Shown here in pieces: positions 1 through 7,162 of a DNA stretch of 39,234 bases. The notes under the pieces are model-generated. The model had not been told where the DNA came from and did not search any database. It saw only the letters and a list, made by a program, of their open reading frames with translations. The DNA comes from Alistipes sp. GTDB taxonomy: Bacteria; Bacteroidota; Bacteroidia; Bacteroidales; Rikenellaceae. Every line of letters starts with the position of its first letter. Within the stretch, counting starts at the first letter, position 1. The position numbers were made by a program, and so were the translations under genes. Location of the stretch: NCBI GenBank assembly GCA_017505725.1, contig JAFVOR010000010.1:1-39234 (forward strand). Direction: 5' to 3'.

Positions 1-468
1 AATGAAGAGGCAGAGCCGATTTTGTATATGGGTTTGATTGATATTATAGAAAAAGGGGAGCTTTCAGAAGAATCGGTAAAGGTTGCAATTTATAATTTAG
101 TAGATATGAAAAAACGCCTTGGATTAAATTTTGAATTTGTTTCTGGCTGGGCGGGTGCAAAGGCTTTTTATTCCAAATTTTTGAAATACTTTAGTGATGA
201 ACAAGCTTATGAGTTTCTGAAATATCAAGAAAAGCCCGAGGTTAATACCAAGCTCCAACCTATCTCATACAATTCAGCGATTAAAGTTTTGAATAAATAC
301 TTGTCTGAAGAAGAAAGAGTTTATGAAGATTTGACGTCTGAAGAGTTAAAATTGGCTTATAGAAAATTAATGTTAAGATATCATCCTGACATTAATTCTG
401 ATATGGGGGCAAAAGATATTTTTAATGAGATTAATCAAGCGTATGAAAAGTTGAAAGGGGATATGTAA
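1..468 (+). CDS. J-domain (DnaJ-like) protein, C-terminal part
   Basis: The frame is open from the first base, so the gene probably begins left of the window; a TTG at 22 and an ATG at 28 are less convincing starts. The last ~55 residues form a J-domain: a helix ending in [13 protein letters not shown], with the HPD signature encoded at 382-390, then a helix ending [12 protein letters not shown]-domains stimulate the ATPase of Hsp70 (DnaK), so this is probably a co-chaperone or a protein recruiting DnaK. The N-terminal ~90 residues match nothing I recognise. The gene is AT-rich and unlike the codon use of the rest of the window. Its stop abuts the ATG of the next gene, suggesting an operon. 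The J-domain is secure; its cellular role is not. Confidence 0.75.
   Translation, partial: NEEAEPILYMGLIDIIEKGELSEESVKVAIYNLVDMKKRLGLNFEFVSGWAGAKAFYSKFLKYFSDEQAYEFLKYQEKPEVNTKLQPISYNSAIKVLNKYLSEEERVYEDLTSEELKLAYRKLMLRYHPDINSDMGAKDIFNEINQAYEKLKGDM
454..460 (+). promoter_or_regulatory. Canonical Shine-Dalgarno (AAAGGGG)
   Basis: A purine-rich AAAGGGG lies 8 bases before the ATG at 469. Bacteroidota rarely use such sites and I see none before the other genes here, so it is a hint that this end of the window is foreign. Confidence 0.5.
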
Positions 469-756
469 ATGCAAGTAAAACCACTTTCTTTTAGTCAAAA
501 CTTTGTTTCATTATTTCGCTTTTCTTCTTACACTGATTGTAATGGTCGTTACAGACAAACGCAGAATACAACAGGTAAGCGAGATGACTTAGATTATGAT
601 GAGTGTGCTAGGTTGATAAAGCAACGCTTTTCTAAGTTTGATAAGATTAATATCATGCCGATGAATGGCTCGGATGGTACAGAATCGTATTTGTTGGCAC
701 ATTCATTGTTAAAAGTTTTTGGAGAGAAGATTATAAAGGCTATTAACGGCAAGTAA
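469..756 (+). CDS. Hypothetical protein, probably truncated at a sequence junction
   Basis: This 95-residue frame starts directly after the J-domain gene, with a strong Shine-Dalgarno. It begins MQVKPLSFSQNF, a style I associate with Gastranaerophilales (Melainabacteria) proteins that carry short PISF-like N-termini. It also has an NGSDGTESYLLAHSLL stretch resembling the glycine-rich segment of CheR-like methyltransferase proteins from that group. That assignment is from memory and uncertain. The last six residues and the stop fall inside the TAACGGC/TAAGGGCC low-complexity repeat that starts near 738, so the natural C-terminus was probably longer and has been replaced. It could instead be a genuine short protein. 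Confidence 0.45.
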   Translation: MQVKPLSFSQNFVSLFRFSSYTDCNGRYRQTQNTTGKRDDLDYDECARLIKQRFSKFDKINIMPMNGSDGTESYLLAHSLLKVFGEKIIKAINGK

Positions 757-829
757 CGGCTATTAAGGGCCATTAAGGTAGGGCGCAGAAAATGCTACTA
801 GCCTTTACTAGCCCTTATTGGCCTTTAAC
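738..829. repeat. Low-complexity imperfect inverted repeat
   Basis: Repeated words of the form GGCTATTAACGGC, GGCTATTAAGGG and GGCCATTAAGG on the left face CTAGCCTTTACTAGCCC and TTATTGGCCTTTAA on the right. The arms near 762-777 and 812-828 match at 14 of 16 positions as an inverted repeat, so a long imperfect hairpin is possible. The style matches the hairpin-rich spacers elsewhere in the window and marks where host-like sequence begins. Confidence 0.55.
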
Positions 830-840
830 TTTCGCGATTT

Positions 841-872
841 TTTGCTCTTTCAAAAATAAATTTCTAAATTTG
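841..872 (+). promoter_or_regulatory. Bacteroidota-type promoter (TTTG-N20-TAAATTTG)
   Basis: The -33 box TTTG is at 841-844 and the -7 box TAAATTTG at 865-872, with a 20-base spacer, close to the Bacteroidota sigma-ABfr consensus. Transcription should start near 878. No start codon with a plausible frame follows for about 300 bases. It therefore drives either a non-coding RNA or a very long leader for the lipoprotein at 1173. Confidence 0.6.
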
Positions 873-875
873 TGG

Positions 876-1024
876 TGCAGTCCGTTGGATTGCAGACATA
901 TTAGAAAGTGTTTTTCGCACTCCTTGACTGAAAATGTGGAAGTTTTCTAAACTAAGGGAAGAACGAACAGCACTCATTTCTTGTATATATAGGTATGGCA
1001 TATCTTGTGCCATAGCCCTATACT
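876..1024 (+). ncRNA. Candidate structured non-coding RNA or long leader
   Basis: Downstream of the orphan promoter are three hairpins. CAGTCC/GGATTG has a 3-base loop (878-892). TTAGAAA pairs with TTTCTAA (901-907 with 944-950) and encloses an AGTG...CACT segment. TATGGCA pairs with TGCCATA (994-1000 with 1008-1014), extended by ATAGG/CCTAT. No U-run follows the last hairpin. The length would suit a 6S-like or other small RNA, but I cannot match it to a family. It may instead be the 5' leader of the lipoprotein gene. Confidence 0.3.
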
Positions 1025-1172
1025 ATACAGGTGTGGGGCATTGTTAGTCGTTTGTTTTAGTTTGGGTATTCCACAACCTTCAGTCAGACATTCGAGAATC
1101 AACTCCACACTTTCTTTTTTATAAATAACACACCGCATAGGAGTTGCTACGGTACAAATGTAGGCTACAAAT

Positions 1173-1517
1173 ATGAAACTATTTGTAACAATGTTGATTT
1201 CGGCAACTCTGTTTTCTTGCAAGTCGGAAACAGCACGATTTGTTGACCAATACAAGCAATTCACAACCGAATTATCCGAGAAATACTCCAAATATGGCTC
1301 AATGGAGCGTGATTCGGTGCGCATACAGTATAAAGTATTGCGTGATAAGGCAAAATTATATGAGTCACAATTAACGAATGAAGAGCGAGTTGCGATAGAT
1401 AGTTGCAACTACAAAATCAATGCTGTTTTAATCAGGGCAACCTCCGACAAAGCAATTAACTCGGTGGGTAATTTTCTTAACGAAACAGCCGGCACAATCA
1501 AAGAACTTATCAAATAA
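1173..1517 (+). CDS. Small predicted lipoprotein of unknown function
   Basis: This 114-residue protein opens with a short signal peptide (MKLFVTMLISATLFSC) whose lipobox ends at Cys16, so it should be lipid-anchored in the envelope. The mature part is a mostly helical, charged ~95-residue domain (FVDQYKQFTTELSEKYSKY) resembling small Bacteroidales lipoproteins of unknown function. I recall a DUF6565-like family but am not certain. There is no Shine-Dalgarno, as expected for Bacteroidota. The next gene begins 42 bases downstream in the same direction and the two are probably co-transcribed, possibly from the promoter at 841. A reverse-strand frame over the same bases lacks any recognisable feature, so this strand is preferred. 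Confidence 0.75.
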   Translation: MKLFVTMLISATLFSCKSETARFVDQYKQFTTELSEKYSKYGSMERDSVRIQYKVLRDKAKLYESQLTNEERVAIDSCNYKINAVLIRATSDKAINSVGNFLNETAGTIKELIK

Positions 1518-1559
1518 GTATATCAAATTTTATTAATCTTAACTTAAAAAATTACAATT

Positions 1560-2279
1560 ATGCACAACGAAGATGTATTGATCTCTCACGAGGAGTATTG
1601 TTCTGGTAAGTACCAAAATGTATCAACAATTTCGGGTAAGCACTATGCTCGAATATTTTATGTGAATGGTGAAATCAATCCAAATTCAACCTATTCTGAT
1701 AGCTACCTTCGCAAGAACAAACTTGGCAAGTATGCAGGTAGTGGCTCGTCATCATCGTCAAAGTCGTCGAAGTCATCTGGACGAGGCTTAGGTGCAGCTC
1801 TTGGCGGAGGCGTTGTAGGTTTGGCAAAGATGGCGTTTGAGGAGTCTCCCGAGGAGAAAGCAGAGCGTGAACAAGAGGAGAAAGAGCGTGAGCGTATAGA
1901 GAAAATGGTAGAGCACAAAATGAAATATTTTAAGCGAGACATTAAAGATGCATATCCATTGAATGGCTCTACTGATGAACTTGTCCAAAGAATCGAGGAG
2001 TTGGTAACACAAGCCGAAAATTACAAGATGGAGGAGAGCAACCCTCATAAATTAACCGCCAGACTTGCCGAGGAGAAGAAGAAAGCGACAGCTTGGTTGG
2101 CATTCAAATTGTGCAAACAGGTGAAAAAGCAAGACCCCGAGCGAGCAGCTCAGCCCGATATGAAAACGTGGCGTAAAAAGGCTAGCAGATACAGCCAGCG
2201 ATCGCTCATTATTGGAGTACTTATTTTCTTTTTAGCGGTAGTCTTGTTTGCTATAATTGCATCACTTTTGGGCTATTAA
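1560..2279 (+). CDS. Hypothetical protein with Ser-rich linker and C-terminal membrane anchor
   Basis: This protein has 239 residues. The N-terminal ~60 residues form a small polar domain I do not recognise. A Ser/Gly linker follows (about 61-77), then a glycine-rich stretch (GLGAALGGGVVGLAK), a highly charged Glu/Arg/Lys helical segment likely to form a coiled coil (about 92-125), and a second helical region. One strongly hydrophobic helix (about 215-237) lies at the very C-terminus, preceded by basic residues, so the bulk of the protein should face the cytoplasm as a tail-anchored protein. It follows the small lipoprotein by 42 bases and probably shares its transcript. An AT-rich stretch without a Shine-Dalgarno precedes the ATG. 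No enzymatic motif is visible. Confidence 0.75.
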   Translation: MHNEDVLISHEEYCSGKYQNVSTISGKHYARIFYVNGEINPNSTYSDSYLRKNKLGKYAGSGSSSSSKSSKSSGRGLGAALGGGVVGLAKMAFEESPEEKAEREQEEKERERIEKMVEHKMKYFKRDIKDAYPLNGSTDELVQRIEELVTQAENYKMEESNPHKLTARLAEEKKKATAWLAFKLCKQVKKQDPERAAQPDMKTWRKKASRYSQRSLIIGVLIFFLAVVLFAIIASLLGY

Positions 2280-2316
2280 CACATATAATAGAGGTAATTA
2301 AGGATTCTCAAATAAT

Positions 2317-2355
2317 GGATAGCAGTGGCCAAACTCGTTTGAGCTGCTGCTATCC
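2317..2355 (+). terminator. Hairpin downstream of the membrane-anchored protein gene
   Basis: GGATAGCAG (2317-2325) pairs perfectly with CTGCTATCC (2347-2355). Inside it CAAAC and GTTTG form a second stem, giving one rod-like hairpin. There is no T-run afterwards, so it may be a 3'-end stabiliser or repeat element rather than a classical terminator. Confidence 0.35.
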
Positions 2356-2458
2356 GCTATAGCATCCCTGTACTACAACGACAATGACATACAATGGCAA
2401 TGAATAACAGCGCAATCTGCGACTGCTTAATGACAAGACACTTTTTTTGGTCATTCAA

Positions 2459-2503
2459 TGCCATTCAGCGAGCGTAAGCGAACGCATGCCATTCGTTGCC
2501 ATT
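2459..2503 (+). repeat. 45-base TGCCATT-type dispersed repeat
   Basis: This segment reappears in inverted orientation at 9869-9912. Both read TGCCATTCAGCGAG, a variable centre (CGTAAGCGA here, TGTAACGAG there), then CGCATGCCATTCGTTGCCATT-like sequence. Only the centre differs, and only by a few bases. Confidence 0.65.
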
Positions 2504-2617
2504 CTATGCCATAGGTATCGAAAGCGATACCCACCCCACAAGAGGAGCGCACCCACCGCAAACACGGGTATTAAAAATCATACCCACGACATAGGGAGCA
2601 TAGGGTATTTAATGAAT

Positions 2618-2650
2618 ATAGGGAGAATAGCATCGCTAAACTCCCTATTT
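2618..2650. terminator. Hairpin with trailing T-rich stretch
   Basis: ATAGGGAG at 2618-2625 is an inverted repeat of CTCCCTAT at 2641-2648 with a 15-base loop, followed by TTTTCTCT. It could terminate plus-strand transcription from the 1173-2279 genes, although it lies 340 bases downstream of them. Confidence 0.35.
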
Positions 2651-2692
2651 TCTCTAATCTCACTAAAAAAGCTAATAGTTTTCCGCTTTAAC

Positions 2693-2759
2693 CCTGCTTT
2701 GCAGGCTTTTCCTCCTTCGCGCCTCGGCATAGAATGCAAGCATTCTTTGCTCTCGGCTT
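2693..2759 (+). repeat. Two-hairpin dispersed element, copy 1
   Basis: CCTGC-TTT-GCAGG (2693-2705) forms hairpin 1. A conserved linker follows (CTTTTCCTCC... CTCGGCATAG), then hairpin 2, AGAATGC-AA-GCATTCT (2731-2746), and a CTCTCGGCTT tail. Copies 2 and 3 keep the linker but have different, still complementary, stems. Confidence 0.6.
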
Positions 2760-2772
2760 GTCGTCGGTTAAT

Positions 2773-2837
2773 CTTGCTTTGCAAGCTTTTCACCGCTCCG
2801 CCTCGGCATAGTGAACAAGTTCACTCTGCCCTCGGCT
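2773..2837 (+). repeat. Two-hairpin dispersed element, copy 2
   Basis: CTTGC-TTT-GCAAG (2773-2785) is hairpin 1. After the shared linker (CTTTTCACCGCTCCG... CTCGGCATAG) comes AGTGAAC-AA-GTTCACT (2810-2825) as hairpin 2 and a CCCTCGGCTC tail. The stem words differ from copy 1 but base-pairing is preserved. Confidence 0.6.
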
Positions 2838-2887
2838 CAATCGCGGCGTTCCGTTTTCCACTCCAAGCGTAAATCGAAAAACAAAAG

Positions 2888-2932
2888 TTTTCCGTTCTCC
2901 GTTTTCCGTTCTCAACTCTCAACTCTCAACTC
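2888..2932. repeat. 7-base tandem repeats overlapping the end of ybeY
   Basis: TTTTCCG, TTCTCCG and TTTTCCG (2888-2908) are followed by three copies of TCTCAAC (2910-2930). The latter encode the last residues and stop of ybeY on the minus strand, as GAGTTGA repeats. A related TTTTCCG/CTTTCCG array lies at 11956-11983 beside galE. Confidence 0.65.
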
Positions 2933-3355
2933 ATCGAGCAGAGCGAGATACTTGTCCTCCTTCTTGTGCATCTGCTTCTCGGCGCGAGGGGTTTTGTCCT
3001 TCTGGCCGCAGAGGTGCAAGACTCCGTGAACAATAACTCGCAGCATCTCCTGGCGTGCCGTTGCGCCATACAGGCGGGCATTGTCACGCACGGTCTCCAC
3101 ATCGATGAATATGTCGCCTGCGATGTAGCCCTCCTTGAGGTTGCTATCGTCGAAGGTTATGATGTCGGTAAAGTAGTCGTGACCGAGGAACTCGATGTTC
3201 ATCGCACGATGACGCTCGGCCGAGCAGAAGATGTAGTTTATCTCCCCAATTTCGTAGTTGCCCTCCTGCTGTGCCACCTCGCGCAACCAGCGACGCATAA
3301 GTCGCTTTTGCGGTAGGCGGTAGGAGCAACCGTCGGTATAAAACATAATATCCAT
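2912..3355 (-). CDS. ybeY: Endoribonuclease YbeY (rRNA maturation factor)
   Basis: YbeY is a zinc-dependent single-strand endoribonuclease involved in 16S rRNA 3'-end maturation and ribosome quality control in the cytoplasm. The 147-residue length fits the family. The metal-binding motif is visible as HGVLHLCGQKDK near residue 110. The substrate-pocket stretch EFLGHDYFTDIITFDDS is typical of Bacteroidota members. The start is fixed by a TATCTTTG promoter box exactly 4 bases upstream of the ATG, so the transcript is probably leaderless. The final residues (ELRVES) are encoded by GAGTTGA tandem repeats that continue as TTTTCCG-type repeats in the spacer, so the C-terminus may vary by slippage. 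It appears to be a single-gene unit. Confidence 0.93.
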   Translation of the reverse strand: MDIMFYTDGCSYRLPQKRLMRRWLREVAQQEGNYEIGEINYIFCSAERHRAMNIEFLGHDYFTDIITFDDSNLKEGYIAGDIFIDVETVRDNARLYGATARQEMLRVIVHGVLHLCGQKDKTPRAEKQMHKKEDKYLALLDELRVES

Positions 3356-3359
3356 AGTG

Positions 3360-3367
3360 CAAAGATA
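3360..3367 (-). promoter_or_regulatory. Promoter -7 box (TATCTTTG) 4 bases before ybeY
   Basis: On the minus strand the order is TATCTTTG-CACT-ATG. With the usual distance from the -7 box to the start site, transcription would begin at or next to the A of the ATG. No clear -33 box is seen. Confidence 0.6.
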
Positions 3368-3451
3368 GAAAAAATAGTGCTGATACGATAGATTCTCGCC
3401 AATTTTCTCTCTTGATAGTTGGGTGTCAAGTATATCTCCTCTTAGCAGTAG

Positions 3452-4309
3452 TTAGTAGGAGCGGGCGCTGCGGGTACCTATGGTGAGCATCGCTATAAGC
3501 TCGGTTATCGAGGCGTTGTAGCTCATTGCGTAGTAGGCGTCGGCGAAGTTGTAGCTATTGGTGCGACACTCTATAATCTGAGCGGTAAACTGCTTGGGCA
3601 TCACGCTCGAGATATCCTTGAGTAGCAGGGCGTAACGGTCCGACAGAGGTAGCTCCCCTTCGGAGGGGAATATGATTGGTGGATGGAGTGTGTTCGACGA
3701 GATGTGGATATTCACAAGCAGAGTGTTACCGTCGTTTGTTCCGCTCTGCATCAGACGGTGCGCAGCTCCGCGCAGCACCTCCTCATCGGCATCCGAAGCC
3801 TCACCGTCGGTGATGTTAAATACGATGGGTGGAAAGCTCTCCCTGTGCGACTCCTCGAGGCACCATCTCTCGACAATCTCGTGCACACGGGTGAACATCT
3901 TATACATAGGTGTATCGCCCTCGGCGCGCGGCTTTACCCACAAGGAGACATCTTCGTAGAAACTGCTCACTCCGTTCAAAGTGAGGTGCGAGAGCAGGTA
4001 GGAGGTATGTGCCACCTCGCGTTTTGCAAGCTGTGCGATGGGCGCAAAGCCAAAGTCGTTGTCGAGCAATGAGTAGACATCACCGTCCGAGTAGCCCACA
4101 ATGGCTATGTCGTAGTAGTCGCGGATGGTGTTGTCGCGCTTGGAGCGCAGGATAAGTTCGTCGATTATTCGCCCTGCAACCATTGCCACCGCCTCCGCCT
4201 TGGAGATGTTCCAACCGTCGACCACCATACGACCACCCATCGAGCAGGATTGGTCTATGGCTATGACGATCGCAGCCTTATGGGCCCGAGTAATCTCTTG
4301 CGAATACAT
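3452..4309 (-). CDS. VWA-domain protein
   Basis: This is a 285-residue single-domain von Willebrand factor A protein. The metal-ion-dependent adhesion site is recognisable: D19-x-S21-x-S23 (DQSCS), the Thr of GDTPM near residue 133, and the Asp of NITDGEASD near 168. There is no signal peptide or membrane helix, so it is probably cytoplasmic. VWA proteins of this form bind partners through a divalent cation, often together with MoxR-type AAA ATPases, but none is encoded nearby. The gene lies 8 bases after the EnvC-like gene and is probably the last gene of the TPR-EnvC-VWA operon, which hints at a link with envelope or division processes. The partner is unknown. Confidence 0.8.
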   Translation of the reverse strand: MYSQEITRAHKAAIVIAIDQSCSMGGRMVVDGWNISKAEAVAMVAGRIIDELILRSKRDNTIRDYYDIAIVGYSDGDVYSLLDNDFGFAPIAQLAKREVAHTSYLLSHLTLNGVSSFYEDVSLWVKPRAEGDTPMYKMFTRVHEIVERWCLEESHRESFPPIVFNITDGEASDADEEVLRGAAHRLMQSGTNDGNTLLVNIHISSNTLHPPIIFPSEGELPLSDRYALLLKDISSVMPKQFTAQIIECRTNSYNFADAYYAMSYNASITELIAMLTIGTRSARSY

Positions 4310-4317
4310 AGTTGTTG

Positions 4318-5439
4318 TTATTTCTTGAAACAGTTTGCCGCCGAGAGTTTCACATCGGGCGATGGGGCATATATTCCGAATACAATCTTGTACTCCATCT
4401 CCATAGTCGAGATGTTGACCGCCGAGCCTATCGTGCCTATGCGCTCGCCCTTCTTCACGATGGCATTCTTGAGCACATTCACTGCCGAGAGGTTGGCGTA
4501 GGATGTGATATACTCGCCGTGAGCGATGAAGATGTCGTATTTGTTGGTCACCTTGTTGCGCTTGATATCGACCACCTTACCCTCATAAATTGAGGTTACA
4601 GCAGCCCCTTCTGGACCGACAATCTCTGCCATATTGCCCTTGTAACGCTTCACTTTACCACCCACAACGGGGATATTCAGCGCAGTGGTCTTATCCGAGA
4701 ACGACGCTCCCGCCTTATTGCCCTTGATGAGCTTGCGGAGTTGCTTGATTGCGCTATCGAGCTTCTCCTCGTGTGCCATCTTCGAGCGTAGGAGCGCCTG
4801 CTGCTTGCTCGACATCTTGCTTACGCTGCGCTTTGCCTCCTGAACATTTGCCAGGAGCTTGGTGCGTTGCTTGTTGAGTCGGCGCTTGGTCTCGGAGAGC
4901 TCGGCACGACGCTTGGTCAGGAGTTCGCGCTCGGCCTGCACATCACTGCGTGTGGCTGAAACCTGCGAAATCTGCTGCTGACGATATTGGGTTGCCACGC
5001 GGAGCATCGCTATGCGTCGGGTGAGCTCGGTGAACGACTTTGCCGAGAATAGGAATGTCAAGTGGTTGTGGTAGCGGTAGTTACGGTATGCCGCACGCAC
5101 AATCTCGGCAACACTCTCCTCGAGCGAGTTGAGCTGTCCGCCCAGCTGCTTGAGTCGTCGCTCCGAGGCCTCCACCTCGGCGGTGAGTTGCTTGATCTGT
5201 CGTGTGGTCTCGCTGATGAGCTTGTTGCGTTGCTCGATTTGGCGCGTCAGAGCCACAATCTGTTGCTCGGCCGAGGCTTTGCTCTTTTTGAGCTTGGCAA
5301 GTTGCTTCTCCTCTTGTGCAATGCTCTTTTCGAGGTTGGCAATGACACGCTTCTGCTCCTCGATCTTGCTTGTCTGCGCCGAGGCAGAGGTTGCAAATGC
5401 GAACAGCACCGCTATGAGTATGCACAACTTCTTTATCAT
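4318..5439 (-). CDS. EnvC-like murein hydrolase activator (degenerate M23/LytM domain)
   Basis: The protein has 373 residues. A signal peptide (residues 1-21, ending ATSASA) exports it to the periplasm. Residues ~24-245 are a long Lys/Glu/Gln-rich coiled coil, and ~255-373 are a LytM/peptidase-M23 fold (GGKVKRYKGNMAEIVGPEGA, HGEYITSYANLS). The first metal-binding motif of active M23 enzymes is absent and only the HGEY segment remains, as in EnvC. That protein does not cut peptidoglycan itself but activates N-acetylmuramoyl-L-alanine amidases at the septum under FtsEX control. The activator role is inferred from this architecture. It follows the TPR gene by 6 bases and precedes the VWA gene by 8, so the three are surely co-transcribed. 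The same TPR-EnvC neighbourhood occurs in other Bacteroidales, as I recall. Confidence 0.85.
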   Translation of the reverse strand: MIKKLCILIAVLFAFATSASAQTSKIEEQKRVIANLEKSIAQEEKQLAKLKKSKASAEQQIVALTRQIEQRNKLISETTRQIKQLTAEVEASERRLKQLGGQLNSLEESVAEIVRAAYRNYRYHNHLTFLFSAKSFTELTRRIAMLRVATQYRQQQISQVSATRSDVQAERELLTKRRAELSETKRRLNKQRTKLLANVQEAKRSVSKMSSKQQALLRSKMAHEEKLDSAIKQLRKLIKGNKAGASFSDKTTALNIPVVGGKVKRYKGNMAEIVGPEGAAVTSIYEGKVVDIKRNKVTNKYDIFIAHGEYITSYANLSAVNVLKNAIVKKGERIGTIGSAVNISTMEMEYKIVFGIYAPSPDVKLSAANCFKK

Positions 5440-5445
5440 TGGTTC

Positions 5446-7143
5446 TTACTTTTTCTTTTCGGTTTGGGGCAGGAAACGCCTCTCTATCTCCTCCTTGTCG
5501 GCACCACGCTCGAGAGCCTTGCGCCAATATGTCTTTGCCATAAACTCCTCTCCCAAAGCGTGGAGAATGTCGCCATAGTGGAGAGCGTACTCGGGACTCT
5601 TGCTACGGTCGAGCGAGATGGCATATTGCATCACCTTCTTCGCCTCGGCATAGCGACCAAGTTTGTAGAGCACCCACGCCTTTGTGTCGAGGAAGGTTGG
5701 GTTGTTTGCCGAGAGTTCAAGCGCACGCTCCACCATCTCGAGTGCCTTGTCGAGGTTACGCCCCTCAAGGCTATATTCGTAGGCGAGGTTGTTCAGCACA
5801 GTGCTGTTCTCGGGGTTGTACTTCAACGCCTTCTCGTAGGCCTTGTAGCAACGCTTCTTGTCGCCACGCTGATTCTCGATTATACCTATCGATGCCCAAA
5901 TGTCGCCACGCTCCTCATCCTTCGAGGCATACTTCAGGGCTTTGTTCATCCAACCAAGCGCCTCCTCATACTTCTTGTGCTCCTGTGCGACATAGCTGCG
6001 TAGTTGGAGCAACTCGATATTCTGCGGAAAGTGCTTTAGTGCGAGGTTGGCGTAGTGTGCCACCGAGTCGAGTCGACCAAAGTTCGACTCTATCGATATG
6101 ACATCGCTGAAATCTTCGATTTTAGGCTCTTTCTGCTGGCGCAGATACTGCTTCATAAAGTTGAGAGCCTGCTCCTTTTGTCCCGAGACATAGAGATGAC
6201 TGCAGTATATCTGGTTGACCTCGCGGTTGTCGGGGTGGCGTATGAAGAGCGTCTTTGCCAAGTCGTCGTAGAGAGCATAGTACTTCGAGTAGGAGTCGTA
6301 GTCCTTGCTAAATGTTTTCCACTGTGCAATCTTCTCTTTCAACGGGAAGTGGTCGTACTTGAAGAGGTGCTGCATAATCATCAGACACACCTCCTTACGC
6401 TCCTTCTTTTTGCTAAAGTCGTAGAGCTCCATCCAGGGCCATATCTCGAGCGAGTCGAGGCGTATGGCGTTGATGTAGGAGTTTATTGCCAACGAGTCAC
6501 GGTTAGTTAGCGCGTAGAGCTTGGCGAGCGAGATGTGGTTTTGTGCCAGGTAGGGAGCCTCCTCGACAGCCCTCTTAGCATCCGCCTCAGCCTCGAGCGT
6601 CTTGCCCAGCTTCAGCAGGCAGAATTGGCGCAATCGGCCAAGCTCGGGGATGCGACCAAAGCGCATATTGGCACTATCCAACACCGCCAAAGCCTCCTTG
6701 CATCGATTCTTGTTGTCGAACAGGATTGCAAGGATGCGAAAGTCGTTTGGCTCGGTGCTATGGCGCACTATTCGCTCGAATATGGGTATCGAACGGTCGT
6801 AATCCTCGGCGTTGATGAGTGCGCGGGCATAATCCTCCAAGTAGTAGCGATTGGTCGTGTCCGACTTGTAGGCTCGCTCGGCATACTCCACCGCATTTTT
6901 AGGTTGTCGAGTGATGCGTGAGAGCAGATTCAACGCAGGCGCATAGTTCGAGTCCTGCTGAAATATCGCCTCGATGGCGGTGAGTGCGTTGGTGGTATCC
7001 TTGCGTATGGTCACCGACTTTATCGCCTCGGTATATAGCTCCGAGATAGACTTCTGTGGGGCTTGTTCGCGCACCGCCTTGTGCTGTGGAATGAATCCGC
7101 AACAAAACAGAGCAACTATCAATATAACAACACCCTTTCTCAT
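5446..7143 (-). CDS. Exported tetratricopeptide-repeat protein
   Basis: This 565-residue protein has a hydrophobic N-terminus (MRKGVVILIVALFCCGF) that should act as a signal peptide; the Cys14-Cys15 pair is a poor lipobox, so lipidation is uncertain. The rest is a run of TPR helices: early repeats (APALNLLSRITRQPKNAVEYAERAY), a middle block, and clear canonical repeats from about residue 395 (YEEALGWMNKALKYA, CYKAYEKALKYNPENS, LDKALEMVERALELSANNP). It ends in a basic tail, QTEKKK. TPR arrays scaffold protein complexes. Here the likely setting is the periplasm with the EnvC-like protein encoded 6 bases downstream. Whether this gene has its own promoter or is read through from pheS is not clear; only a 9-base tandem repeat lies between them. 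Confidence 0.85.
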   Translation of the reverse strand: MRKGVVILIVALFCCGFIPQHKAVREQAPQKSISELYTEAIKSVTIRKDTTNALTAIEAIFQQDSNYAPALNLLSRITRQPKNAVEYAERAYKSDTTNRYYLEDYARALINAEDYDRSIPIFERIVRHSTEPNDFRILAILFDNKNRCKEALAVLDSANMRFGRIPELGRLRQFCLLKLGKTLEAEADAKRAVEEAPYLAQNHISLAKLYALTNRDSLAINSYINAIRLDSLEIWPWMELYDFSKKKERKEVCLMIMQHLFKYDHFPLKEKIAQWKTFSKDYDSYSKYYALYDDLAKTLFIRHPDNREVNQIYCSHLYVSGQKEQALNFMKQYLRQQKEPKIEDFSDVISIESNFGRLDSVAHYANLALKHFPQNIELLQLRSYVAQEHKKYEEALGWMNKALKYASKDEERGDIWASIGIIENQRGDKKRCYKAYEKALKYNPENSTVLNNLAYEYSLEGRNLDKALEMVERALELSANNPTFLDTKAWVLYKLGRYAEAKKVMQYAISLDRSKSPEYALHYGDILHALGEEFMAKTYWRKALERGADKEEIERRFLPQTEKKK

Positions 7144-7162
7144 AAACCGAAAGCGCTTATAC

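Larger units (their letters stand above)
757..1172. other. Intergenic region with hairpins and an orphan promoter
   Basis: No convincing protein gene is seen. The stretch holds the right half of the low-complexity inverted repeat, a Bacteroidota-type promoter at 841-872 and several hairpins to about 1024. The remaining ~150 bases before the lipoprotein gene have no recognisable feature. A reverse-strand frame across 974-1408 mostly shadows the lipoprotein gene. Confidence 0.5.
2280..2911. other. Repeat- and hairpin-rich spacer, no gene seen
   Basis: More than 600 bases lie between convergent genes. From left to right: a long hairpin after the upstream gene (2317-2355); a small hairpin AATGAC/GTCATT (2429-2455); a 45-base TGCCATT-type repeat (2459-2503); an ATAGGGAG/CTCCCTAT hairpin followed by a T-rich stretch (2618-2650); two copies of a two-hairpin element (2693-2759 and 2773-2837); and 7-base tandem repeats running into the end of ybeY. 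The open frame across 2447-2872 is made of these repeats and is not a credible gene. Confidence 0.65.

Noticed and set aside
974-1408. Reverse-strand frame opposite the small lipoprotein gene, whose C-terminal end (CVIYKKESVELILECLTEGCGI) faintly recalls transposase helix-turn-helix starts
   Set aside because: Most of it shadows a lipoprotein gene with a clear signal peptide. The part outside is too short and lacks any further transposase motif or inverted repeats.
2447-2872. Plus-strand open frame across the ybeY spacer
   Set aside because: It is composed of hairpin repeats seen elsewhere in non-coding spacers and has no protein-like features.
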